Position numbers and translations under genes: made by a program. A stretch of 64,000 nucleotides of DNA from Sulfurimonas sp. (GTDB lineage: Bacteria; Campylobacterota; Campylobacteria; Campylobacterales; Sulfurimonadaceae): positions 1 to 64,000 of the forward strand of contig NZ_JAPHUF010000010.1 of assembly GCF_026196735.1 (NCBI RefSeq), in the 5' to 3' direction. How positions within the stretch are numbered: the stretch's first letter is position 1; the number at the start of each line of letters is the position of its first letter. The notes below the pieces were generated by a model. That model ran no database searches. It worked only from the letters and a program-made list of their open reading frames with translations, and was not told the origin of the DNA. Positions 1 to 7,799 of this stretch are shown piece by piece.

Positions 1-3000
1 GACAATGTAAATATAGACGCCATAGAGAGTGTAAAGGTCATAGGCTCGAACATTAAGGCAGATGGCGACCTTGACATACAGAGCAAAAAACTCGATGTTT
101 TGGCTGTGAACAATAGTAGTTACTCGGAAATAAAAAGAACAAAGAAAGGGACTTTTAGTACAAAGTCTAGTTTGGATATAGGACTAAAAGAGCAGGTTCA
201 AAGCTCAAATATAGAGGCGGATAACTTACATGTAAATACAACCAAAGATATAAATCTTGAATCCGTAAATATTAATGTAGATAACTCTATAGATCTTTTG
301 AGTCAAGAGGGCAATATAAACATGAGTGCAAAAACATATACGAATGCAGAGTATCATGAAAGTTCAAGTTCAAGATTTGGAGGGCTTGTAGGAAGCCGCT
401 CTGTAGATTCTTGGAGTAAAACCAAACTGGGTGATTCGGTTACGACCGCCAATAACAATATAGTCGTAGACGGAAAAAATATCAATCTCGTCGCTAATGA
501 TATAAATGCAAAAGGTGGAAGCGTTCAGTTTAATGCACAAGAAGATATAAACATAGCGTCAGGGCTTGAACAAAGTGATGAACAGCATATCAAAGAATCG
601 ACCGGGTTGAGTTTTGGCTTGAGCGGCGGAAAGTTTACTTTTGCACAAACAAAAAAAGAGAGTGAAGCGGACTTGACAATCACAAATAAAGCTTCAAATA
701 TAGATGCCGACAATATCGTCTTGACAAGTAAAGGTAGCACAAATATCCTTGCGTCCAACCTTGATGCAAAAACAATGCAGGTAACAAGCGAAAAAGACTT
801 TAATATATTGTCTGATCAAGACGTGAAGATGCATAATGAAGAGCACAGTAAAAAAGATATAGGAATAGAATTGACCTTGAACACTAAAGAAGCGTCGCTG
901 TTTGCAGGATACTGGGAAGAAGCAAAAGGTGAAACGACTACAAACAAGGATGTCGCAAAATCCACTCTCAACGTAGACAGTTTAGACGTAAGCGCAAAAA
1001 ATGTCAACATTGCAGGTTCTGATATTTTTGCAAATGACATGTCAATTGATTCAGAAAATACAAAAGTTCTTTCAAGTACGGCGACTACGGACACTCAAAG
1101 CTATACAAAGTCTCTCAAATCTGGAATTTCAGTCGGAGTCTCTCAAAACATATCAGATGCCGTAGAAGCCGTGCAAAATGTAGGTAAAGCAAAAAGCAAC
1201 AGTGCGACAATCGCACGAGGTTTAAAAGCATACGATGCACTCTCAAGTTCACTTAGCAAACCTGTAAACGCAGGGGTACAAGCAGTGTACGAGCAGAGTC
1301 AAACAAATACAAACACAAACAGCGACCAAGTAGTCTCTTCAACTCTTTATGCAAACAACTCAATGAAACTCAACGCAAAAGAAGAGATAGAAGTAGCAGG
1401 AAGCAACATCGCTTCAAACAACACTTTAGAACTCAATGCAAAAAATATAAACCTACACTCAGAACAACAGAACTACTCAAGTGATAGCTCAAGTAGTTCA
1501 CTCAGTGCAAAAGTTGACCTATACGGGACAAATATGGGAAATATAACCTTAGGTGCTCAAAAAAGTGACTTAGGAGTACAGGGAACACAAGAAGTAAACT
1601 CCCATATCTATGCAGCCAATAAAGCAACTATAACTTCTGTAGAAGATACAATACTCAAAGGTGCAACGGTAGATGCAAATGAGTTGGAAGTAAGTGTGGG
1701 TAAAAACCTTGTAATGCAGAGTATTCAAGATACTCAAACCATTAACGGCTCTTCGGCAGGTGGAAGTATCTCAGGAAAGTTTGCAATGCCTACAGGTATT
1801 TCTGCAAATATGGGAACTACCAAAGGCGATAAAGCATGGGTAAATGAAGTGACATCACTCAACGCAAACAAAAAGATAAAAGTAACCGTAAACGAGAACA
1901 CAAACCTCACAGGTGCAAGTATCACAAACTTAGATAAAAACGGAGTAGATAAAGGGAACTTGGAGTTGAATACTCAAACATTAACTACAAATGATATACA
2001 AGACCATGATACATTTGACAGTACAACAATGGGAATGGGTATAGGAACAAATGATAATAAACCGTCACTAAACTCTATGGAGTACACAAACAACACTAAA
2101 GATAAAGAACAAATCAACAGAGCAACCGTAGGAGAAGGAACGCTCACAACTAACTCAGACATCATAAACCTAAACAGAGACACTTCAAAAATACAACAAA
2201 TCACAAAAGATGAAAGTTCAAACCTAGAACTCTACGCAAGTGAGAGTTCTTTAAAAGCACTTCTAAATCCAGTACAAGCATACAACGACTTAAAACAGAG
2301 TGCAAAAGATGTTGGACTTGCAAGCTATAAAGAGATAGTTGAAAATCTGCCTAGTGCAAGCAAGGGTAAAGACGGCAAAGGGGATATTATAGATAATACT
2401 ATAGGTAAAGTACTCGATAGCGCTTCATTTGCAGGGCTGCTCCCTTCACAAGAAAATGCAGGAGGCTACGTAACCCAAATAGCCACACAGGTCTTTGGGG
2501 ATAATAGAAATATCTTACAGACTACAGATGAAAGTAAGTTTATCGCATTGGGGCTCGATAAAGATAATGGAGACTATATACAAACTACAATTAACGGAGA
2601 GACCAAGTATATAACCAATCCAAATAAGACCGTTAGAATAACCCAAGATGCAAAAAAAGACGGAAACTTGGATGATATGAAACTCTATATAAGTGAGGCA
2701 GATGCAAAAGAGATGGGTATAGAGCATCTTTTTACAAATGGAATCATGAACGCTCTTGAAGAAGCTCTCGTTAATCAACAAGAACAACAAGGCTCTCCAA
2801 GTATCGGTATGTTAAACTACAACCAAACACATGGACTTGCAGGGGATGCTCTAGAGATGACACAAGAAAAGATAGCCGTTACAACAAATATTACACAGTT
2901 GGCGACAGGAAGTGATAGACAGACCGGAGATATAAAGACACAGCTTACACAACTCAATGACGGTAACTTGGCCTCAGCATCTCACTCGCAAGGAACTATG

Positions 3001-3558
3001 CAGGATTATCTCGGGACTATGCTAAACAAAGAAGAGATAAGCAAAGTAGTTCAAGAGAATAAAGATGCAAAATACACTACCCAATACTCAGGCTCACCTG
3101 TAAGTTCAGATGCGGCAGGCGAGCTGGTGAGTGATATTTATGGTGGTGAACAAGCTGTAAATGAAAGATATAAAAATACATTAGGTACTGAGAATGTATT
3201 TAAGTCTCAAATAAACCCAGGGGATTTTATAGGTTTACTAGGCGGTAACTTTGGAGGTATAAACAATAATGCCCCAATAACATCAGGAGACTTTTGGGAT
3301 CAAGCGCTATATGATATAACCAGAGGTATACCGACACTGTTTAACGGCTCACTGCAAAACAATCTATCTGATCCAACTAAAACTTCACCACACTCGGGGT
3401 ACCCTTGTGTGATAGGTTGTGGGGATAATGGGGTTACTCCGAATGAAGTTACCAACTATTTCGATCCTGTTATTAATAAAGACACCCCTTTATTTGATTA
3501 TTATATAAAAATCGAAGTAGAACCATCAAAAGCAAAATTTAATACAGGAGCCAATTAA
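1..3558 (+). CDS. Filamentous haemagglutinin-type (two-partner secretion) exoprotein, 3' part
   Basis: The frame is open from the first base, so the 5' end lies outside the window. At least 1185 residues are visible. Residues 1 to about 700 are the repetitive, Asn/Ser/Thr-rich beta-helix typical of Fil_haemagg_2 repeats, with recurring patterns such as 'DADNIVLTSKG' and 'KATITSVED'. Such proteins are normally exported through an outer-membrane TpsB partner, which is not in the window. From about base 2800 the sequence turns globular ('NYNQTHGLAGDALEMTQEK') and contains 'SHSQGT' at 2980-2997, which resembles the nucleophile elbow of alpha/beta hydrolases, then 'GSPVSSDAAGEL'. The tail carries 'YPCVIGCGDNG'. 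The stop overlaps the next ATG (TAATG). Inference: a surface adhesin or contact-dependent effector with a possible lipase-like C-terminal domain; no VENN pre-toxin motif was seen. Confidence 0.85.
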   Translation, partial: DNVNIDAIESVKVIGSNIKADGDLDIQSKKLDVLAVNNSSYSEIKRTKKGTFSTKSSLDIGLKEQVQSSNIEADNLHVNTTKDINLESVNINVDNSIDLLSQEGNINMSAKTYTNAEYHESSSSRFGGLVGSRSVDSWSKTKLGDSVTTANNNIVVDGKNINLVANDINAKGGSVQFNAQEDINIASGLEQSDEQHIKESTGLSFGLSGGKFTFAQTKKESEADLTITNKASNIDADNIVLTSKGSTNILASNLDAKTMQVTSEKDFNILSDQDVKMHNEEHSKKDIGIELTLNTKEASLFAGYWEEAKGETTTNKDVAKSTLNVDSLDVSAKNVNIAGSDIFANDMSIDSENTKVLSSTATTDTQSYTKSLKSGISVGVSQNISDAVEAVQNVGKAKSNSATIARGLKAYDALSSSLSKPVNAGVQAVYEQSQTNTNTNSDQVVSSTLYANNSMKLNAKEEIEVAGSNIASNNTLELNAKNINLHSEQQNYSSDSSSSSLSAKVDLYGTNMGNITLGAQKSDLGVQGTQEVNSHIYAANKATITSVEDTILKGATVDANELEVSVGKNLVMQSIQDTQTINGSSAGGSISGKFAMPTGISANMGTTKGDKAWVNEVTSLNANKKIKVTVNENTNLTGASITNLDKNGVDKGNLELNTQTLTTNDIQDHDTFDSTTMGMGIGTNDNKPSLNSMEYTNNTKDKEQINRATVGEGTLTTNSDIINLNRDTSKIQQITKDESSNLELYASESSLKALLNPVQAYNDLKQSAKDVGLASYKEIVENLPSASKGKDGKGDIIDNTIGKVLDSASFAGLLPSQENAGGYVTQIATQVFGDNRNILQTTDESKFIALGLDKDNGDYIQTTINGETKYITNPNKTVRITQDAKKDGNLDDMKLYISEADAKEMGIEHLFTNGIMNALEEALVNQQEQQGSPSIGMLNYNQTHGLAGDALEMTQEKIAVTTNITQLATGSDRQTGDIKTQLTQLNDGNLASASHSQGTMQDYLGTMLNKEEISKVVQENKDAKYTTQYSGSPVSSDAAGELVSDIYGGEQAVNERYKNTLGTENVFKSQINPGDFIGLLGGNFGGINNNAPITSGDFWDQALYDITRGIPTLFNGSLQNNLSDPTKTSPHSGYPCVIGCGDNGVTPNEVTNYFDPVINKDTPLFDYYIKIEVEPSKAKFNTGAN

Positions 3559-4263
3559 TGAAATATATATATTCAATACTTATAAGTTTATTTTTATTAG
3601 GATGTTCTACAAATGATATAGACTATGCTTTAGCAAGAATGGCGGGAAATAAACCGGCAGGATTTTTTTATTTTGCAAACTCTTATGACGCAAACCATTA
3701 TGTGTTTGAACATAAAGACTTCAATATTTCAATGATACAGACAAAGCAACAAGACTGGATAGATATGGGGGGATGGAAAGGTGCATATATTTATGGTGGT
3801 ATAGGTGTTGGTGTAGATATTAAAGAAGTAACAAAATATGGGGATATTTTAGGCTACGGCATTAATATAAATTCTTCAATATACCCTTATACAGATAGAG
3901 AGAGAGATTGAAAAAGGAAATGAAAAATATATTCAAAAAAAGTATCAACAAGGTAAAGAAAAAAATGGACGAGAGTATTATATAAATGCACATCTGGAAA
4001 AACTAGGAAAAGAAAACTATCAATGTTTAGTTTTTGAAGATTATACTCCAAGAGGCGTTAAAATAAAAACTTATGATTGTTATAAATTCAATCCAGAAAG
4101 AACAAAAGCAAAAAGAGTTGGAGTTAGATTAATCTACACAAAATCCCCAACCTTACCGGAAAAACTAGAACCGCTAGCAGAAGAGTACACCTATGAAGAC
4201 CTGCTGCAAAGAAGCCAGAGAGTGCTAGACAGCCTCTACATAAAAGACGGCTGGGATGAATAA
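3558..4263 (+). pseudogene. Frameshifted lipoprotein, probable immunity-protein copy 1
   Basis: The ATG overlaps the haemagglutinin stop and has an AGGAG site 7 bases upstream. The protein begins with a lipoprotein signal ending 'LFLLGC'. Translation stops at 3911, just after an (AG)5A tract. Shifting frame there restores 'EIEKGNEKYIQKK' and runs to 'LYIKDGWDE' with a stop at 4261-4263. The restored product aligns along its whole length with the intact lipoprotein at 4682-5398, which reads 'TEREIENK' at the same place. One extra AG unit would restore the frame. The family is not one I recognise. Its position directly after a contact-type effector and its export as a lipoprotein fit an immunity protein, but this is inference. 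It could be a dead copy, a phase-variable gene or a sequencing error. Confidence 0.75.
3897..3907 (+). repeat. (AG)5A dinucleotide tract at a frameshift
   Basis: Eleven bases of alternating AG lie exactly where copy 1 of the lipoprotein loses frame relative to its paralogue. Gain of one AG, or loss of two, would reopen the reading frame. Five units is short for slipped-strand phase variation. Confidence 0.7.
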
Positions 4264-4279
4264 TATAAAGGAGAAAAAT

Positions 4280-4486
4280 ATGAAAAAAATTATTGTTTGT
4301 AGTTTAATAGTTTTAATGAGTTTATCCGGATGCGCATCTTTAGAGGAATCTTCTAAACCGCAGTATTATCCATGCGTCATAGGATGTGGAAATGAAAGCT
4401 TTACTCCTGCAAATGGATATTATTATGATCCTAAAGCACCTGGAAAACAAAGACCTCTTTCAGAGTTATATGAAAAAAATAAATAA
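4280..4486 (+). CDS. Small lipoprotein carrying a haemagglutinin-tail motif
   Basis: A 68-residue protein. The start at 4280 is chosen because AAAGGAG lies just upstream and because it opens a clean lipoprotein signal ('MSLSGC'). A start at 4256 would add eight residues with no good SD. The mature part is only about 50 residues and contains 'YYPCVIGCGNESFTP', closely matching 'GYPCVIGCGDNGVTP' in the last 60 residues of the haemagglutinin upstream, followed in both by a Tyr/Phe-Asp-Pro. It therefore looks like an effector tail joined to a lipoprotein signal. It sits between the two lipoprotein paralogues. Function is unknown; it may be a recombination product of effector-tail shuffling or a small surface factor. 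Confidence 0.65.
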   Translation: MKKIIVCSLIVLMSLSGCASLEESSKPQYYPCVIGCGNESFTPANGYYYDPKAPGKQRPLSELYEKNK

Positions 4487-4497
4487 AATAAGTCCAA

Positions 4498-4664
4498 AAG
4501 CAACCATAACTTCTGTAGAGGATATAGTACTAAAGGGAGCGGTAGTAAGCACAAATGATCTGGAAGTAAATGCAGGAAGAGACTTGGCTATGGAAAGTGT
4601 ACAAGATATCCAAAGCATAAAAGGTGAGTCCAAAGTATATCAAACGTATATAACCCATCAATGA
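4498..4664 (+). pseudogene. Displaced haemagglutinin-repeat fragment
   Basis: The frame reads 'KATITSVEDIVLKGAVVS' and onward, matching bases 1621-1750 of the main haemagglutinin ('KATITSVEDTILKGATVD') along about 45 residues, and then stops. There is no SD or convincing start. The longer open frame from 4386 only overlaps the preceding lipoprotein in another frame. This is best read as an orphan remnant of a displaced haemagglutinin 3' module, as seen at loci where toxin tails are swapped. Confidence 0.7.
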
Positions 4665-4681
4665 TTTATAGGAGAGATTAG

Positions 4682-5398
4682 ATGAAAAAAACAAATTTTA
4701 TATTGCTTGGTCTAATGCTGATAATAATGAGCGGATGTTCGAAGAACAGTATCAGAGATAATGTGGATGGTTTTATGCAATGGACAAGTGGCAATAAGTC
4801 TCCTCAGTTTTTTATGTTTGCCGATCCTAAAACAGCCGATAGTTTTACACTGGAGCATAAGGACTTTAACGTAAGTGCACCGCTGACATATGAAAAAGAC
4901 TGGCAAAAGATGCTAGGCTGGAGAGGCGGATTTATTTATGGAGGAGCGTTTTATTCTTTAGCTCAGTATAGGTCAAAAGAGACAAGAGGAATTGTCTTAG
5001 GGTATACATTTGAATTTACCACAGCAATATACCCATATACGGAGAGAGAGATTGAGAATAAAATAAAAAATTTTCCACCCCAAAGAACAAGACCTGATGG
5101 AGAAACTATAAATGTTAATCTTCATTACGAAACTCATGGCAAAGAAAATTATACATGTGGAGTCGCTGAATCTTATAATAAAAAATATGGAAAAAAAAGA
5201 ATAATTTATGACTGCTACAAATTCAATCCAGAACGAACAATGGCAAAAAGCGTTGTTATCCGTCTTGTTTATGCAAAATCCCCAACCTTACCGGAAGAAC
5301 TAGAACCGCTAGCCAAAGAGTACACCTATGAAGACCTACTGCAAAGAAGCCAGAGAGTGCTAGACAGCCTCTACATAAAAGACGGCTGGGATGATTAG
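4682..5398 (+). CDS. Lipoprotein, probable immunity-protein copy 2 (intact)
   Basis: A 238-residue protein starting at an ATG behind a good SD (AGGAGAG). The signal peptide ends 'IIMSGC', so it should be lipidated and outward-facing in the envelope. The body is moderately charged, with conserved aromatic stretches ('FMFADPKTADSF', 'LGWRGGFIYGG', 'YDCYKFNPER'), and ends 'YIKDGWDD'. It is the intact paralogue of the frameshifted gene at 3558-4263. The last 120 coding bases of the two genes differ at only about five positions, much closer than the rest, which suggests recent recombination. I do not recognise the family. Context suggests protection against the neighbouring haemagglutinin effector; envelope lipoproteins are the usual immunity partners of lipase effectors. 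That role is inferred. Confidence 0.8.
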   Translation: MKKTNFILLGLMLIIMSGCSKNSIRDNVDGFMQWTSGNKSPQFFMFADPKTADSFTLEHKDFNVSAPLTYEKDWQKMLGWRGGFIYGGAFYSLAQYRSKETRGIVLGYTFEFTTAIYPYTEREIENKIKNFPPQRTRPDGETINVNLHYETHGKENYTCGVAESYNKKYGKKRIIYDCYKFNPERTMAKSVVIRLVYAKSPTLPEELEPLAKEYTYEDLLQRSQRVLDSLYIKDGWDD

Positions 5399-5408
5399 TT
5401 CTTTCAGA

Positions 5409-5534
5409 ATGTCACTTTACTTTGTAGGAGAAATATTAGGTGGGAACAATGGAGCTAATAAGTGTAGTCAGATCATAAAGAACTGCAACTGGAACTTGAT
5501 ACTAGATTGCTTAGTTAAGATGATATTATTTTGA
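5409..5534 (+). other. Short open frame of 41 codons, doubtful
   Basis: An ATG frame reads 'MSLYFVGEILGGNNGANK' and ends 'KMILF' inside the greA promoter region. It has no SD, but it follows the effector/immunity debris and could be another remnant. Equally it may be chance. Otherwise the 170 bases before greA hold only the greA promoter. Confidence 0.15.
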
Positions 5535-5540
5535 TATAAT
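5532..5540 (+). promoter_or_regulatory. Extended -10 promoter of greA
   Basis: TGATATAAT is a perfect extended -10 element, 28 bases before the greA ATG, with an AT-rich upstream region and no clear -35, as is common in Campylobacterota. It marks the boundary between the accessory haemagglutinin locus and the housekeeping genes. Confidence 0.6.
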
Positions 5541-5568
5541 GACAAAAACAATAATAAGAGAATAAATT

Positions 5569-6069
5569 ATGGAAAAAATTGAACCTATGACAATATTTGG
5601 ATATGAAAAACTCCAAGCTGAAGTAAAGTATTTAAAAGAAGTGAGACGACCGCAAATTGTAAAAGATATTGAAGAAGCACTAGAACATGGTGATTTAAAA
5701 GAAAATGCAGAATATCATGCAGCAAAAGAAAATCAAAGAACTATAGACGGGCGCTTGCAAGAGCTAGCAGACATTATAGGCTCTGCTAAAATAGTTGATC
5801 CATCTGACCTTGAACATTCACGAATCAGTTTTGGCTCAACTGTTGTTATGACTGATATGGACAGTGATGAAGAGGTGACTTACACTATTGTTGGGGGCTG
5901 CGAGTCTAATCCTGATATGGGGCTTATCTCTTTTGCTTCACCTTTGGCAAAGCAGCTTCTTGGCCGTAAAGAAGGAGATGAGGTAAAAGTTCAACTTCCA
6001 GGCGGTAAAAAAGAGTTTGAAATTGAAGAGGTCAAATATCAGGAGATAGTCTTTGAGTGTCATGAATAA
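5569..6069 (+). CDS. greA: Transcription elongation factor GreA
   Basis: Stimulates the intrinsic RNA cleavage activity of stalled, backtracked RNA polymerase. The 166-residue protein has the family's N-terminal antiparallel coiled coil (about 1-78) with the signature 'GDLKENAEYHAAKE'. Its tip acids Asp42 and Glu45 match the catalytic pair of E. coli GreA. The C-terminal part is the FKBP-like domain that docks on the polymerase secondary channel ('GRKEGDEVKVQLPGGKKEF'). Length is a few residues above the usual 158-160. It is expressed from the extended -10 promoter just upstream and overlaps argC by 17 bases, so the two are co-transcribed. Confidence 0.97.
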   Translation: MEKIEPMTIFGYEKLQAEVKYLKEVRRPQIVKDIEEALEHGDLKENAEYHAAKENQRTIDGRLQELADIIGSAKIVDPSDLEHSRISFGSTVVMTDMDSDEEVTYTIVGGCESNPDMGLISFASPLAKQLLGRKEGDEVKVQLPGGKKEFEIEEVKYQEIVFECHE

Positions 6070-7069
6070 AAAGATAAATGTAGGCATAGTCGGAGCAAGC
6101 GGTTACACAGGTTTAGAGCTTGTAAAAATTCTTATAAATCATCCGCAATTTAACCTTGCTTATCTCTCAAACACCGATGGTGGGGTTTTACTTAGTGAAC
6201 TTCATCCGTCTTTAAGTGGTGTGTATGAGTGTAAGGTTTTAAAAGCAGATATTGATGAGATGGCTGCGGAGTGTGAACTTGTTTTTTTAGCAGTTCCTCA
6301 TCAAACTGCCATGGCTTATGTGAAACCACTTATTGCTAAAGGTGTAAAAGTAGTTGACCTCTCAGCTGATTATAGACTGCCACAAGATATTTACGAAGAG
6401 TTTTACTGCAAACATACTGATGCCCAGAACCTTTCACATGTAGTTTATGGCTTACCTGAACTTTATCGTAATGATTTAAAAACTGCCAAGCTTGTTGCAA
6501 ACCCTGGATGTTTTCCAACTTGTGCCATTTTAGGGCTTCTTCCTTTTATGGATAAAAGGGTTAAAAACACTCCCATCATTATAGATGCAAAAACAGGAGT
6601 AAGCGGAGCAGGAAAGAAACTTAGCGATGTTACGCATTTTGTAAATGTTAATGATAATCTTTTTGCATATAATCCTCTTATGCACAGACATGCACCAGAA
6701 ATCGCACAAAAGTTACATGTAGACTTTGATGAGGTTGCTTTTGTTCCACATCTTGTGCCTATAACTAGAGGGATGATATCTTCTATTTATATTCAAGTAA
6801 GCAGTGATTTTGATGCTTTTGAAGTTTTAGAGGAGTTTTACAAAGATGAAATACATGTAAGAGTATCCAAAAATCCAGTAGATATGAAAAATGTGGCAGG
6901 AACAAATTTTTGTGATATCTATGTAAAACAAAAGGGCAATACACTTTTTATCTCAAGCGCTATTGACAATCTTATGAGAGGCGCATCTTCACAGGCTGTT
7001 GTGAACGCAAACATAATGATGGGCCTTGATGAAGGCTTAGGGATTCCAAATATAGCTTATGTCCCGTAA
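6053..7069 (+). CDS. argC: N-acetyl-gamma-glutamyl-phosphate reductase
   Basis: Third step of arginine synthesis: NADPH-dependent reduction of N-acetylglutamyl phosphate to the semialdehyde. The N-terminal NAD(P)-binding motif is 'GIVGASGYTGLE', and the catalytic cysteine lies in 'NPGCFPT' (about residue 153). The C-terminal domain contains the 'HRHAPEI' region. Length of 338 is usual for the family. The start is a choice between TTG at 6053, with AGGAG seven bases upstream, and ATG at 6062, 16 bases from that site; TTG fits the spacing better. The gene overlaps the greA end and, with its own stop, the next start. Confidence 0.96.
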   Translation: MSVMNKKINVGIVGASGYTGLELVKILINHPQFNLAYLSNTDGGVLLSELHPSLSGVYECKVLKADIDEMAAECELVFLAVPHQTAMAYVKPLIAKGVKVVDLSADYRLPQDIYEEFYCKHTDAQNLSHVVYGLPELYRNDLKTAKLVANPGCFPTCAILGLLPFMDKRVKNTPIIIDAKTGVSGAGKKLSDVTHFVNVNDNLFAYNPLMHRHAPEIAQKLHVDFDEVAFVPHLVPITRGMISSIYIQVSSDFDAFEVLEEFYKDEIHVRVSKNPVDMKNVAGTNFCDIYVKQKGNTLFISSAIDNLMRGASSQAVVNANIMMGLDEGLGIPNIAYVP

Positions 7070-7796
7070 TATAGAAATTTTAGAGGGCGCATTTATCATC
7101 TCAGATGCGCACTACTCACACCAGCGACCAGAACTTTTAGACTTTATAAAAGATATTCATTCAAAAAAACTACAACCAACTCAACTTATTTTAATGGGCG
7201 ATATATTTGATGCTTTATTTGGCGGAGTTGCATATACTCAAAAAGTAAATCAAGAAGCCGTAAAACTTTTAAATGAGATATCTTTAGATATAGAGATGAT
7301 TTATTTGGAAGGAAATCATGATTTTAATTTAAGAAAAATTTTTCCTAATGCAAAAGTATTTTCTATTTTGCAACAACCGGTAACATGTCAATATAAAGAT
7401 AAAAAAGTTTTGCTTGCACATGGAGATATAGAGGGCGCTCTTGGATATAAAATTTATACATCTATAATTAGAAATCCTATAGTTTTATTTGTTTTAACTA
7501 TGCTTGATTCTCTCTTTGGACACTATATTTTGAAAAAACTAGATAGATATCTTAGTAAAAAAGATGATTGTAAAGAGTTTACAGGTTTTAGAAAATTTAT
7601 ATCTAAAAGACTTGGACATAAATATGTTTGTGATTACTTTATAGAAGGGCATTTTCATCAAAATAAAATAATTAAATATGACGATTTTGTTTATATTAAC
7701 TTAGGTGTTTTTGCGTGCAATCAAAGATACTTTATTGTAGAATCTAGGAAAGAACTAGAGCTAATGCAAGAGAAAAGTTTCTCTAAAGGAAATTAA
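7059..7796 (+). CDS. LpxH-like metallophosphoesterase (UDP-2,3-diacylglucosamine diphosphatase family)
   Basis: A 245-residue calcineurin-type phosphoesterase. The metal-binding motifs appear in order: 'SDAHYS' (D-x-H, Asp16/His18), 'MGDIFD' (Asp48), 'GNHD' (Asn86-Asp88), 'AHGD' (His121) and 'EGHFHQ' near the C terminus. This arrangement and length match the LpxH family, which hydrolyses UDP-2,3-diacylglucosamine to lipid X in lipid A synthesis, probably at the inner face of the membrane. No other lpx gene is nearby, so the exact substrate is inferred from the family. The ATG lies inside the end of argC (11-base overlap), and cheV follows closely behind its own SD. Confidence 0.8.
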   Translation: MSRNIEILEGAFIISDAHYSHQRPELLDFIKDIHSKKLQPTQLILMGDIFDALFGGVAYTQKVNQEAVKLLNEISLDIEMIYLEGNHDFNLRKIFPNAKVFSILQQPVTCQYKDKKVLLAHGDIEGALGYKIYTSIIRNPIVLFVLTMLDSLFGHYILKKLDRYLSKKDDCKEFTGFRKFISKRLGHKYVCDYFIEGHFHQNKIIKYDDFVYINLGVFACNQRYFIVESRKELELMQEKSFSKGN

Positions 7797-7799
7797 AAT

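Noticed and set aside
4386-4497. Open frame from 4386 as a 92-residue gene
   Set aside because: The first third overlaps the small lipoprotein in another frame and has no SD; only the part from 4498 has protein-level similarity, to the haemagglutinin.
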